A stretch of 64,000 nt of DNA from a virus: positions 42,291 through 106,290 of IMG/VR virus record IMGVR_UViG_3300025096_002712; one strand, given 5' to 3'. The notes beneath the pieces are model-generated. The model was not told where the DNA came from and ran no database searches. It saw nothing but the letters and a program-made list of their open reading frames with translations. Position 1 is the first letter of the stretch; each line of letters starts with the position of its first letter. The translations under genes and the position numbers were made by a program. This document shows, in pieces, positions 54,451 to 62,864 of the stretch.

Positions 54451-55387
54451 AGATAAAAAAGTAGTAGTTACTGGTGGTGGTGGTATGATTGGAACACACT
54501 ACATAAAAGAACTTTTAAATCGTGGTGCTAAAGTTAGAACACATACACATAATAGACCTTTGAATGTTGTTGATGATAAGATAGAGGTATTGGAGAATCT
54601 TAATTTAGAAAAGTTAGATGATTGTATGAAACTTGTGGATGGTGCTGATTATGTAGTACACGCGGCAGGTAAAATATGTCACCCATCTGATGTTCCAACT
54701 GATTTTCAAATAGCAGTAAGTCAAATAACACTCGTGTCAAATCTTATGGAATCAAGTTATAAATCTAATGTAAAAGGATTTGTTGATATTAATAGTTCAA
54801 CTGGTTATCCCGACAGACGATACCCAATTACAGAAGATGAGTATTGGGACGATGAACCATACATTTCTTATTATGGTTATGGATGGTCAAGGCGATATAG
54901 AGAAAAAATTATGGAACATTGTTCACATTTTTCTGATATGAAAATTGGAATAGCCCGTGGAACTGCAATGTTTGGTCCTTATGATAATTTTAATCCAAAA
55001 AATTGCCATGTAATTCCTGCACTTATTAATAGGGTTTTGAAAAATGAGAATCCATTTGTGGTATGGGGAAGTCCTGATGTGGTTAGAGATTTTCTTTATG
55101 TAAAAGATGTTGTAAATGGTGCATTGTTGGTATTAGAAAAGGGTGAATCTATGAGACCATATAATCTTGGTTATGGTTCAACAATTACTATAGGAGAAAT
55201 AGTGGATACTATATTGAAAGTTACTGGTAAAAATCCTAAAGTTGAATGGGACAATTCTAAACCAACTACAATTCCTTTTAGGGCGTGTAGTACTGATAGA
55301 ATATCAAAAGAACTTGGATTTCAACCACAATATACTTTTGAAGAAGGAATAAGAGAAACAATTGAGTGGTATAAAAACAATGAGTAA
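54440..55387 (+). CDS. GDP-fucose-synthase-like SDR with variant Y-x3-R motif
   Basis: A 315-residue protein. 'VVVTGGGGMIGTHYIKELL' is the nucleotide loop and 'VVHAAGKICHP' the usual second motif. The active site reads 'SYYGYGWSRRYREK', so the Tyr is kept but the Lys of Y-x3-K is Arg. 'VVRDFLYVKDVVNGALLV' and 'ELGFQPQYTFEEGI' are typical of the WcaG/epimerase group. Together with the SDR at 51934 it is the second reductase/epimerase step candidate. Confidence 0.78.
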   Translation: MFYKDKKVVVTGGGGMIGTHYIKELLNRGAKVRTHTHNRPLNVVDDKIEVLENLNLEKLDDCMKLVDGADYVVHAAGKICHPSDVPTDFQIAVSQITLVSNLMESSYKSNVKGFVDINSSTGYPDRRYPITEDEYWDDEPYISYYGYGWSRRYREKIMEHCSHFSDMKIGIARGTAMFGPYDNFNPKNCHVIPALINRVLKNENPFVVWGSPDVVRDFLYVKDVVNGALLVLEKGESMRPYNLGYGSTITIGEIVDTILKVTGKNPKVEWDNSKPTTIPFRACSTDRISKELGFQPQYTFEEGIRETIEWYKNNE

Positions 55388-56699
55388 ACTAATTTTTGGT
55401 TTTGATAGGTTTAAAGAAAATGGTGATCCATTACCTAATTGTGAAGATTATACATTTAAAGGAAATAAAGTTTGTAATTGTGGTAATGTGTTTTTAGGAA
55501 TGCTTCAGAATGTTAATCAAGAATATTTAAAAAAATCAGAAAGAGAATGGGAATTTTTAGAAGTAGATACTTTACCTATTGATAAAATTAAATCTAATTA
55601 TGTATATCATATCGATGTAAATTGTTTTGCTTGGGCATTAGGTTATAATAGATGGCCAAAAACATTTGAAGATGTAAGTGTTTTTGATTCTATTTCGAAT
55701 AGAGTAATAAAAGATGCACAAAATGGTAAGTGTAAAATTTTATTGAATTATGGGTATGAGGGATTAGGATCACATCACAGAGATACTATATTAGATAAAG
55801 CTTTACTTGAAAGAGTACATTTTTTATTAGATAAATATAAAATTGCACACAAAGATTTTATTTATATGGATAGTAATCATAGATTAGATAAATTATCAAT
55901 GGATACGGATATTAATGTTATTCAATATGAATATTGTGCATTAGACCAATGGAGATATACAATGGTAAATTTTGATATGATGTATCATGGTAATTCGGTG
56001 TCATCAAATAATATGAGAAAATGGGTAAGGACAAAAAATAAATTAAGAAATAAATATTATCTTTCATTCAACAGGTTACCTAAAGGTCATAGAGTAAAAT
56101 TAGTTTTAAGTTTGGATAGAAATAACTTATTAGATAAGGGGTATGTATCTTTTGCAAACAATATTTCGGATTGGGATTGGAAAGACATGGTTACGAAATC
56201 GGAAAGAGAATCTTTAGAGAAAAAAATGCCATTAGTTATTGATAGAAAAGATTTAAGTGATGCAAAATATTCGTATGAAAAGTTTGAGGTTAAATATTAT
56301 TTGGATAGTTATTTTCAAATTGCTACTGGTAATAATTTTACAGACTTTGATGACCAATTAATTTTTAGTGAAAAAATCTGGAAGCCAATAACTAATTTTC
56401 AACCATTTATTTATTTAGATGATGTTGGGGCATTGAAAAAATTAAGAGAATATGGATTTAAAACTTTTTCTCCATTTATAGATGAAAGCTATGATAATGT
56501 TATAGATACAGAAGAACGATTTGTTATGATAGAGGATGAAATTAATAAATTATGTAGTAAACCAATAGAAGAAATAGATGAGTGGTATTGGTCTATTGAA
56601 GAAACATTAAAGCATAATTATTATTTATTTTATAATACATTTATTCCAGATTTAAGAGTGAAATTGATTGATAGTATTGGGGGTGTAGTAAATGCATAA
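55380..56699 (+). CDS. IDESYD-family glycosyltransferase-like protein (member 7)
   Basis: A 439-residue protein from ATG 55380 (8-base overlap). Motifs: 'YYLSFNRLPKGHRVKLV', 'YFQIATGNNF', 'IFSEKIWKPI', 'QPFIYLD', 'LREYGFKTFSPFIDESYD', 'WYWSIEETLKHN'. The N-terminal half contains 'FAWALGYNRWPKTF' and other strands of a possible first domain. Its last 8 bases overlap member 8. Confidence 0.62.
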   Translation: MSKLIFGFDRFKENGDPLPNCEDYTFKGNKVCNCGNVFLGMLQNVNQEYLKKSEREWEFLEVDTLPIDKIKSNYVYHIDVNCFAWALGYNRWPKTFEDVSVFDSISNRVIKDAQNGKCKILLNYGYEGLGSHHRDTILDKALLERVHFLLDKYKIAHKDFIYMDSNHRLDKLSMDTDINVIQYEYCALDQWRYTMVNFDMMYHGNSVSSNNMRKWVRTKNKLRNKYYLSFNRLPKGHRVKLVLSLDRNNLLDKGYVSFANNISDWDWKDMVTKSERESLEKKMPLVIDRKDLSDAKYSYEKFEVKYYLDSYFQIATGNNFTDFDDQLIFSEKIWKPITNFQPFIYLDDVGALKKLREYGFKTFSPFIDESYDNVIDTEERFVMIEDEINKLCSKPIEEIDEWYWSIEETLKHNYYLFYNTFIPDLRVKLIDSIGGVVNA

Positions 56700-57975
56700 T
56701 AAATGGGGAGATTGGAATTATGATACAGGGAAGTTTGTTATTTATTCTTCTAAATTTAAAGATTTTAAATGTAGTTTAAATTATTTAGATGATGATGGCA
56801 ATTTTGGATTTTTAAATGAATCTACAGGTACAGATTATAAATATCATTTATGGTTTGTTCCATCAGATACAATATTTCAAAATCTTTATAACGAATTATT
56901 TTTAAGGGATTATCTAAATCGTGTTTTTCCAACGGCAGAAGAAACTTGGAATAATGAAAAGTTATGGATAGTAATTGACAGAAGAATGGAATCTTTAGAT
57001 ACTGAAGGTACGAAACAATTACTTAATCAATGTTCTAAGTATGGTTATAATATAGACAGAATAAAGTTTTTTTCTAATTCTTATTTTAAGGATCAAAGTT
57101 TACTTATTAATTTTCCCTTTGAGTTTTATCAGAGAACACTTAGATTTAAATTATCAGATGAAGAATTTGGTGAGAGATTAAGGGGTAGAGATATTGCAAT
57201 TAATTATGAGTTCGAAGGACATTCAAGTGATTATAAAAAGTGGTTACTTAATTTAGATAATGTAGAATCAAGACCTTACACTTTTTTATCATATGCTGGA
57301 AGTTTACCATCACATAAGTTACTACTATTATCAGAATTGTATAGAAGAAAATTAGATAAATATTGTTTGATATCTGCATTAAATAGAGATGATGATGATA
57401 TAAATACTTTGAGAGAAAGGGTAAGAGAGTTTCAACCAAATGGAGTAAAAGGTCTTGATGAAAGTAAAATTTTAGATATGTTACCAATATATCTCGATAT
57501 AGATAGAGAACTTTCTAAAAATGAAACCGTTGGTTATGATGTATCATTACCTGATGGAGAAGGTTCGTCTGAAATAGGAGATTCACAACCTAAGAAACAT
57601 CACCATAATCAGACTTATTTTTATTTGGCAAATGAAACTTCATTTGATTGTGCAAGAATAACATCTCATATTAAATCTGTAATATTACATCCGATGATTT
57701 TTAACGCAGGAGCAGGTACTTTAGAATTATTTAAATCTTGGGGATTCAAAAGTTTTCCAAATATATTTGACGAGTCTTATGATGAAATAGAAGATGATAT
57801 AGAACGACATAAGTTTCTCGTAAAGGAAATAGAAAGAGTCTGTCTATTACCAGAAGAAGAAAAACATAAATTATATTTAGAATCAATTCCTACAATAAAG
57901 TATAATCAAAAAGTTTTTATTAACTTTGATGTAGAAAATATGGTTTTGGATATGTTTAATAAAATAGTGAGTTAG
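56692..57975 (+). CDS. IDESYD-family glycosyltransferase-like protein (member 8)
   Basis: A 427-residue protein of a distinct subfamily with member 9. Shared elements: 'KFKDFKCSLNYLDD', 'YKYHLWFVPSD', 'YTFLSYAGSLPSHKLLLLSE', 'YFYLANETSFD', 'HPMIFNAGAG', 'KSWGFKSFPNIFDESYD', 'YLESIPTIKYN'. The EKIWKPI motif is reduced to 'SHIKSVI', so the site differs from the other seven members. The pair is split by an SDR gene at 57977, a sign of duplication. Confidence 0.6.
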   Translation: MHNKWGDWNYDTGKFVIYSSKFKDFKCSLNYLDDDGNFGFLNESTGTDYKYHLWFVPSDTIFQNLYNELFLRDYLNRVFPTAEETWNNEKLWIVIDRRMESLDTEGTKQLLNQCSKYGYNIDRIKFFSNSYFKDQSLLINFPFEFYQRTLRFKLSDEEFGERLRGRDIAINYEFEGHSSDYKKWLLNLDNVESRPYTFLSYAGSLPSHKLLLLSELYRRKLDKYCLISALNRDDDDINTLRERVREFQPNGVKGLDESKILDMLPIYLDIDRELSKNETVGYDVSLPDGEGSSEIGDSQPKKHHHNQTYFYLANETSFDCARITSHIKSVILHPMIFNAGAGTLELFKSWGFKSFPNIFDESYDEIEDDIERHKFLVKEIERVCLLPEEEKHKLYLESIPTIKYNQKVFINFDVENMVLDMFNKIVS

Positions 57976-57976
57976 T

Positions 57977-58660
57977 ATGAATAATAGAATATTAATTACT
58001 GGAACTAATGGTTCACTTGGATCATTTTTGTCCAGTAAATATGAAAATCCGATTTGTATTACAAGAGAAAATCCACTTACAGATGATATTATTTCTGAAG
58101 GAGTGGATACGATAATACATTGTGCATTTAATTCTAAATTGGAAGAATTACAAAAAGTGTCTAAAGAGTGTTACGAGGATAATGTTGATTTAACTTATTC
58201 TTTGGTAAAAGTACCACATAGAAGATTTATTTATATTTCAAGTATTCAAATAGCACCAAAATCACTAACACCATATGCAATATTTAAAAAAATTGCTGAA
58301 CATATTGTACAAAATAATTGTAAAAATTATTTGATATTACGAGTATCGTGTTTTTTACCACAACCAAAAAAACAGAGTTCATTTTTTAAAATTGCAAATG
58401 GGGAAGATATAACACTAACAGAAGATTCAGTTAATGATGTAATATATTGTGAAAACATATACGATTCCATAGAATCAAATTTAAGTGGTGTTAAGTATTT
58501 AGTATCGAGGAAAACCATTACAACTAAAGAAACAGCAGAATTATTTAATAGTAGTACCAAGTTTGGTAATTATCATTATGATGTTGGTAGTTTACAGAGT
58601 GATATTGATATAGGAAAGACAAGTGAGGAAATTTTAAAGGAGTTTTTTGAAGTTGAGTGA
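57977..58660 (+). CDS. Short SDR (NAD-dependent epimerase/reductase-like)
   Basis: A 227-residue protein. 'ILITGTNGSLGSFLSSKYE' is the nucleotide-binding loop. 'TIIHCAFNSK' and 'FIYISSIQIAP' are strand motifs. 'TPYAIFKKIAEH' holds the Y-x3-K. It lacks much of the C-terminal substrate domain of full-length SDR epimerases (300-plus residues). It may reduce a keto-sugar, like RmlD-type enzymes. Coupled to member 9 by an 8-base overlap. Confidence 0.72.
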   Translation: MNNRILITGTNGSLGSFLSSKYENPICITRENPLTDDIISEGVDTIIHCAFNSKLEELQKVSKECYEDNVDLTYSLVKVPHRRFIYISSIQIAPKSLTPYAIFKKIAEHIVQNNCKNYLILRVSCFLPQPKKQSSFFKIANGEDITLTEDSVNDVIYCENIYDSIESNLSGVKYLVSRKTITTKETAELFNSSTKFGNYHYDVGSLQSDIDIGKTSEEILKEFFEVE

Positions 58661-59921
58661 TAAAATAAAATATGATTTCGGTGGTGATGATTTTATTCTT
58701 CCTTATGATAGATTTAAGGATTTTAAGTGTAGTAAACATTCGTGGGATGAAATGTATCAACAGACATTTGTTGTTGAACCTACTAATAGGGATTACAAAT
58801 ATCACTTGTGGTTTGTTGATCCCGATTTTTTATTTGATAGTGAAATTGATGAATATCAAACAGATGAATATATTAAAAAAACATTTCCATCAGTTAAAGA
58901 TACTTGGGATGATGAAAAGTTGTGGGTTATTATAGATAGAAAAAGTGAGGCACTACCAGAAAGTTCTGCACAAGATTATCTTGAAAAAATATGCAAATTT
59001 GGATATAATAAAGATAGGATAAAATTTATTTCGAGTTCTTATGAACCTGGTATTTTAACGGTCAATTTTTGTTGGGAATTATTTATCCGTGCATTGAGAT
59101 TTAGATTACCAGATTATATGTTTGGTCGAAAATTTGTGCAAATGGATAGAGGAATGAATTGGGAATATTATGAAAAATATGAAGATAGTATTCAATATAA
59201 AAAATGGTTACTTGATTTAGATAGTGATGAGTTGTTAGAACCACGTCCTTATACTTTCCTGAATTATAATGGAACTTTACCAGGTCATAAATTGACACTC
59301 TTGTCGGAAATATATAAAAGAAAATTAGAAAACTATTTTTTATTATCGGCAACAAATAGAGATAGGACCTCTATTGATACTTTAAAGGAAAGATTATATC
59401 AGTTTAATCCAGACGCCGATGGAAAGATTTTTGATTTATTACCAATATATCTTGATATAACAAAGGATATGGATAGTGAATTGCAAGTATTCAGACATGA
59501 TAAATATAGTTCCGAGATAGGAAATTCTAATCCTAAAAAAGTTCATTATAATAAAACTTACTTTAGTGTTATTAGTGAAACTTCTTTTGATGTGACAAGA
59601 TTGGTTGGTGATCCTTGGAAGGCAATGATATTACATCCATTTATATTGAACGCGGGGATGGGAAGTTTAAAATTATTTAAATCGTTTGGATTTAAAAGTT
59701 TTCCAAATGTGTTTGATGAGTCTTATGATGATATAGAGGATAATTTGGAACGGAGTAGATTTATAATAGATGAAATAGAAAGAGTTTGTTTAGTGAGTGA
59801 AAAAGAGAAGCATAAATTATATTTAGATTCTATACCTATTATAAAATATAATCAAAAACTTTTATGTGAGTTTGATGTAGAGAGTATGATTTTTAATATT
59901 TTTAATGAACTTGTTAGTTAA
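58653..59921 (+). CDS. IDESYD-family glycosyltransferase-like protein (member 9)
   Basis: A 422-residue paralogue of member 8. The start is a TTG at 58653, matching the 8-base overlaps seen elsewhere; a TTG at 58647 is equally close to AAGGAG (58637-58642), so two residues are uncertain. Motifs: 'RFKDFKCSKHSWDE', 'YKYHLWFVDPD', 'YTFLNYNGTLPGHKLTLLSE', 'YFSVISETSFD', 'HPFILNAGMG', 'KSFGFKSFPNVFDESYD', 'YLDSIPIIKYN'. It precedes the third radical SAM paralogue. Confidence 0.6.
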   Translation: MSDKIKYDFGGDDFILPYDRFKDFKCSKHSWDEMYQQTFVVEPTNRDYKYHLWFVDPDFLFDSEIDEYQTDEYIKKTFPSVKDTWDDEKLWVIIDRKSEALPESSAQDYLEKICKFGYNKDRIKFISSSYEPGILTVNFCWELFIRALRFRLPDYMFGRKFVQMDRGMNWEYYEKYEDSIQYKKWLLDLDSDELLEPRPYTFLNYNGTLPGHKLTLLSEIYKRKLENYFLLSATNRDRTSIDTLKERLYQFNPDADGKIFDLLPIYLDITKDMDSELQVFRHDKYSSEIGNSNPKKVHYNKTYFSVISETSFDVTRLVGDPWKAMILHPFILNAGMGSLKLFKSFGFKSFPNVFDESYDDIEDNLERSRFIIDEIERVCLVSEKEKHKLYLDSIPIIKYNQKLLCEFDVESMIFNIFNELVS

Positions 59922-59924
59922 ATT

Positions 59925-59944
59925 ATATTTATTAGTATGAAAAA
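59925..59944 (+). promoter_or_regulatory. Leader element shared by two radical SAM genes
   Basis: Identical over 20 bases to 23117-23136, again covering the start codon of a paralogous radical SAM gene. No clear Shine-Dalgarno is present before this ATG either. Confidence 0.45.
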
Positions 59945-61949
59945 CCTTTTAATATGTGAATTTAGTAATATTTTCGGATACGGCGAAGTTCGTTTGCCAT
60001 ATAGTACTGGTGTAATTTGGAGTCATTGTAGGACGGATGAAATTATATCCAAAAACTATGATGTTAGTAATTGGATATATTGGAAAGATGAAAAGAAAAA
60101 TATAATGGAACACATTACAGAGAAACCAGATGTGGTATTCTTTTCTTGTAATGTATGGTCTTGGACTTTATCTAATGAAGTTGCTGAATTAATAAAACAG
60201 ACATGGCCAGATTGTGTGGTTATTTATGGTGGACAAATGCCACCACGTTCTAACAATACAAGATGGGTTAGAAGAAATCCATCAATATATGATTTTTATA
60301 AAAACCGACCATATGTAGATATTATTGCACATCACGAAGGGGAAGAAACTACAAGAGAGTTGTTAATAGAATTATTAGAGGATAAACCAGATTTAAGTAA
60401 AATTTTAGGGATTTCATATAAAAATGAAGATTTGACTACGAGTATAAATCTACAAAGAGATAGAATTAAGGATTTAAATTCAATGCCAAGTCCTTACTTG
60501 GATGGAACATTTGATAAATTAATTTCCAACAAACCTAAACACATACGAAAATTTAAAATGACGGTTGAACCATCAAGAGGTTGTCCATACGCGTGTACAT
60601 TTTGTGAAATTGGGGATACACTTTATACTAAGATAGAAAGACATTCTATTGAAAAAATATGTGCAGAATTAGATTGGGCATCAAAGAAGGAAATAGAGTT
60701 TATAGATTGTGCAGATTCTAATTTTGGTTTATTTCCAGAACATAAAGATATGGTTGAGTATATGGGTAAGAAAAAAAGAGAAACTGGTTACCCTATTAGA
60801 TTTTCAGTATCTTGGTCTAAAGGACATGCCGATAGGGTAATGAATATAGCTAAAATAATGAAGGAAGAAGAACTTGATAAAACAGGTGTAACCATAGCAT
60901 TACAATCGATGAATCCAGACACACTCAAGGCAATAAAAAGAAAAAATATCGATAATGGTAAATTGGCAGAATTTTTGAAAAAGTATGAATTAGACCATCT
61001 TGATACTTATGTAGAATTGGTAATGGGATTACCATTGGAAACATTCGATTCGTGGGTTGATGGATTGTGTTATTTGATGGAGATAGGTTTACACACTTCA
61101 GCAAAAATGTTTCCTTGTGCAGCACTACCAAATACACCAATAGCAGAAAAAGAATATGGAGAATTGTATGGTATTCAGTATGCACCCATCTATGAATCAA
61201 ATCATACACCATATAATCCAGAGGCACAATCTGGTGGTTGGGATATTGTTATTGGAACTAAGGCCATGCCACATACGGATTGGAAACGTGCATATATGTT
61301 TAAATGGTTGTCAGGATGTTTTCATTGGTTGGGATATACACAATTCATAAGTAGATATTTGAGAAATATGAATGGTGTTTCATATAGGGATTTTTATTGT
61401 AATCTATTAGAATTTGCAGAAAATAATGAAGATACATTCATTGGTTCAGAATTAAAAATAACAATGGATAATTTAGAATACGCAATTGCAAACCAATCTT
61501 CGTTGGGCAGAGTAATTGAAGAAGTAGATGATGATAGTGATAAAAATCAACTTATTTGGGATTATGACGAGGCGACGGCAATATACTTAAATTTAGGAAA
61601 TAAGGATAGATTTTATAGAGAATTGAGAGATTTTTTAAAGACAAATTTGAGTTTATCTTTTGATGATGACTTGTGGGATGATATTGTAAAATACCAATCT
61701 AATGCCATCATAAATCCGTATGATGAATACCCATATATAGATGATTTTAATTATAATATTCATAATTGTACTATGGGAACTTCTGATACATTAAAAAATG
61801 GTGGGTATAAACTTGAATTTAATCAAAGTTGGGCAGACAATCCTAAAAACAAAAAGGGATATTTTGGTGATAAGTTTCAATTTGCATGTGAGAAGTTATG
61901 GTGGTTGAGAAATCGTGGTGAATATAAGGCAAAGGTACGGGAGTTATAG
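59937..61949 (+). CDS. Cobalamin-type radical SAM enzyme (paralogue C)
   Basis: A 670-residue protein, the longest of the three paralogues. 'VRLPYSTGVIWSHC', 'VVFFSCNVWSWTLS', 'CVVIYGGQMPP' and 'IIAHHEGEETTREL' form the N-terminal B12-type domain, with an extra loop 'SNNTRWVRRNPS'. 'PSRGCPYACTFCEIGDTLY' holds Cys216, Cys220 and Cys223. 'ALQSMNPDTLKAIKRKN' and 'YVELVMGLPLETFDSW' complete the barrel. The C-terminal domain is conserved with paralogues A and B. The next gene starts just after this stop. Confidence 0.84.
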   Translation: MKNLLICEFSNIFGYGEVRLPYSTGVIWSHCRTDEIISKNYDVSNWIYWKDEKKNIMEHITEKPDVVFFSCNVWSWTLSNEVAELIKQTWPDCVVIYGGQMPPRSNNTRWVRRNPSIYDFYKNRPYVDIIAHHEGEETTRELLIELLEDKPDLSKILGISYKNEDLTTSINLQRDRIKDLNSMPSPYLDGTFDKLISNKPKHIRKFKMTVEPSRGCPYACTFCEIGDTLYTKIERHSIEKICAELDWASKKEIEFIDCADSNFGLFPEHKDMVEYMGKKKRETGYPIRFSVSWSKGHADRVMNIAKIMKEEELDKTGVTIALQSMNPDTLKAIKRKNIDNGKLAEFLKKYELDHLDTYVELVMGLPLETFDSWVDGLCYLMEIGLHTSAKMFPCAALPNTPIAEKEYGELYGIQYAPIYESNHTPYNPEAQSGGWDIVIGTKAMPHTDWKRAYMFKWLSGCFHWLGYTQFISRYLRNMNGVSYRDFYCNLLEFAENNEDTFIGSELKITMDNLEYAIANQSSLGRVIEEVDDDSDKNQLIWDYDEATAIYLNLGNKDRFYRELRDFLKTNLSLSFDDDLWDDIVKYQSNAIINPYDEYPYIDDFNYNIHNCTMGTSDTLKNGGYKLEFNQSWADNPKNKKGYFGDKFQFACEKLWWLRNRGEYKAKVREL

Positions 61950-61953
61950 TTTT

Positions 61954-62742
61954 ATGGATATAATGAAGATACCATCTAAATGGAATCGGGTTTTTAGAAA
62001 AGAAGTAATACGGTTATTATCAGAAAGAAATATAATTGATAAACAATTTTTTGATTTAGAAAAGTTACATTTATGTGTTAATAAAGAATTATTTGATTAT
62101 GGACCTGATATTGGTAATTATGCTGGATTAGAAAATAGATTAACTATTCAGATGTATGAAACAGATGATATTTTTTTAGAGACTTATTATAAGTTTTTAC
62201 ATGATTTAAAAATAGAGTTAGGATTTGATTTTTATTTTCAATTAACACCTACTTTTAGATTTCACGCACCAAAATCAGAAAATGAGGATAGATTTCCAGA
62301 ATTTCATTCAGATAGACAAAAAGGACATCCACCAGAGGAAATTAATATTTGGTTTTCATTAACTGAAAATAATCATTCCAATTTTTACATTATTGACAAA
62401 GAAAAAAGTAATAAATGGGTAGAGGATTATGATTCCGATTATAAAAAGTTTGGAGAAGTTTCTTATAATTCAAAACATGGAGTAGATGATAGTTTTAGTG
62501 AAATGGGATTTAGTTTGGCAGAAGAAGTTGAATCAACAATTAATGATATATATGTTTTTGATTCTGATTGTATACATACAGCAGTTCCAAGAAAAGAAGA
62601 AACCAGAGTTTCAATGGATATAAGAATTAATCCAGTTGAAAAATTTGTTGATGGTTATGTGGGGAGTGGAAATATGCAGGCAGAGTTTAGACCTGGTGGA
62701 AGATTTGGTTACTATGAAAAATCAATAGGAAAGATAATATGA
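61954..62742 (+). CDS. 2OG-oxygenase-like (StrG-like) protein
   Basis: A 262-residue protein from ATG 61954; the longer frame from 61915 would sit inside the radical SAM gene, and an ATG three codons later is also possible. 'FPEFHSDRQKGHPPEEINIWFSL' in part carries H-x-D, then 'FDSDCIHTAVPRKEETRVSMDI' gives the distal His and Arg. The same 'metal motif, then N-I/F-W' pattern is in the protein at 41368. It likely hydroxylates a small molecule of this pathway, possibly together with the preceding radical SAM enzyme. Confidence 0.58.
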   Translation: MDIMKIPSKWNRVFRKEVIRLLSERNIIDKQFFDLEKLHLCVNKELFDYGPDIGNYAGLENRLTIQMYETDDIFLETYYKFLHDLKIELGFDFYFQLTPTFRFHAPKSENEDRFPEFHSDRQKGHPPEEINIWFSLTENNHSNFYIIDKEKSNKWVEDYDSDYKKFGEVSYNSKHGVDDSFSEMGFSLAEEVESTINDIYVFDSDCIHTAVPRKEETRVSMDIRINPVEKFVDGYVGSGNMQAEFRPGGRFGYYEKSIGKII

Positions 62743-62864
62743 AAAATATAAAACCTTTTTGGGATGAAGAATATAAAAAATTAGATTATCGAAAAGAAAT
62801 TTTCAATGATGAGTATGTCATAGAAGAATTTAACAATAAATTAGTATCAATATTTAAAATATGA
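62739..62864 (+). CDS. 41-residue micro-protein
   Basis: A tiny frame filling the apparent gap: ATG overlaps the upstream TGA and its TGA overlaps the next ATG (ATGA at both ends). The product begins 'MKNIKPFWDEEYKKLDY' and ends 'NKLVSIFKI'. It is charged and mixed helical, with no known family. As at 28975, the double coupling is the support. Confidence 0.62.
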   Translation: MKNIKPFWDEEYKKLDYRKEIFNDEYVIEEFNNKLVSIFKI

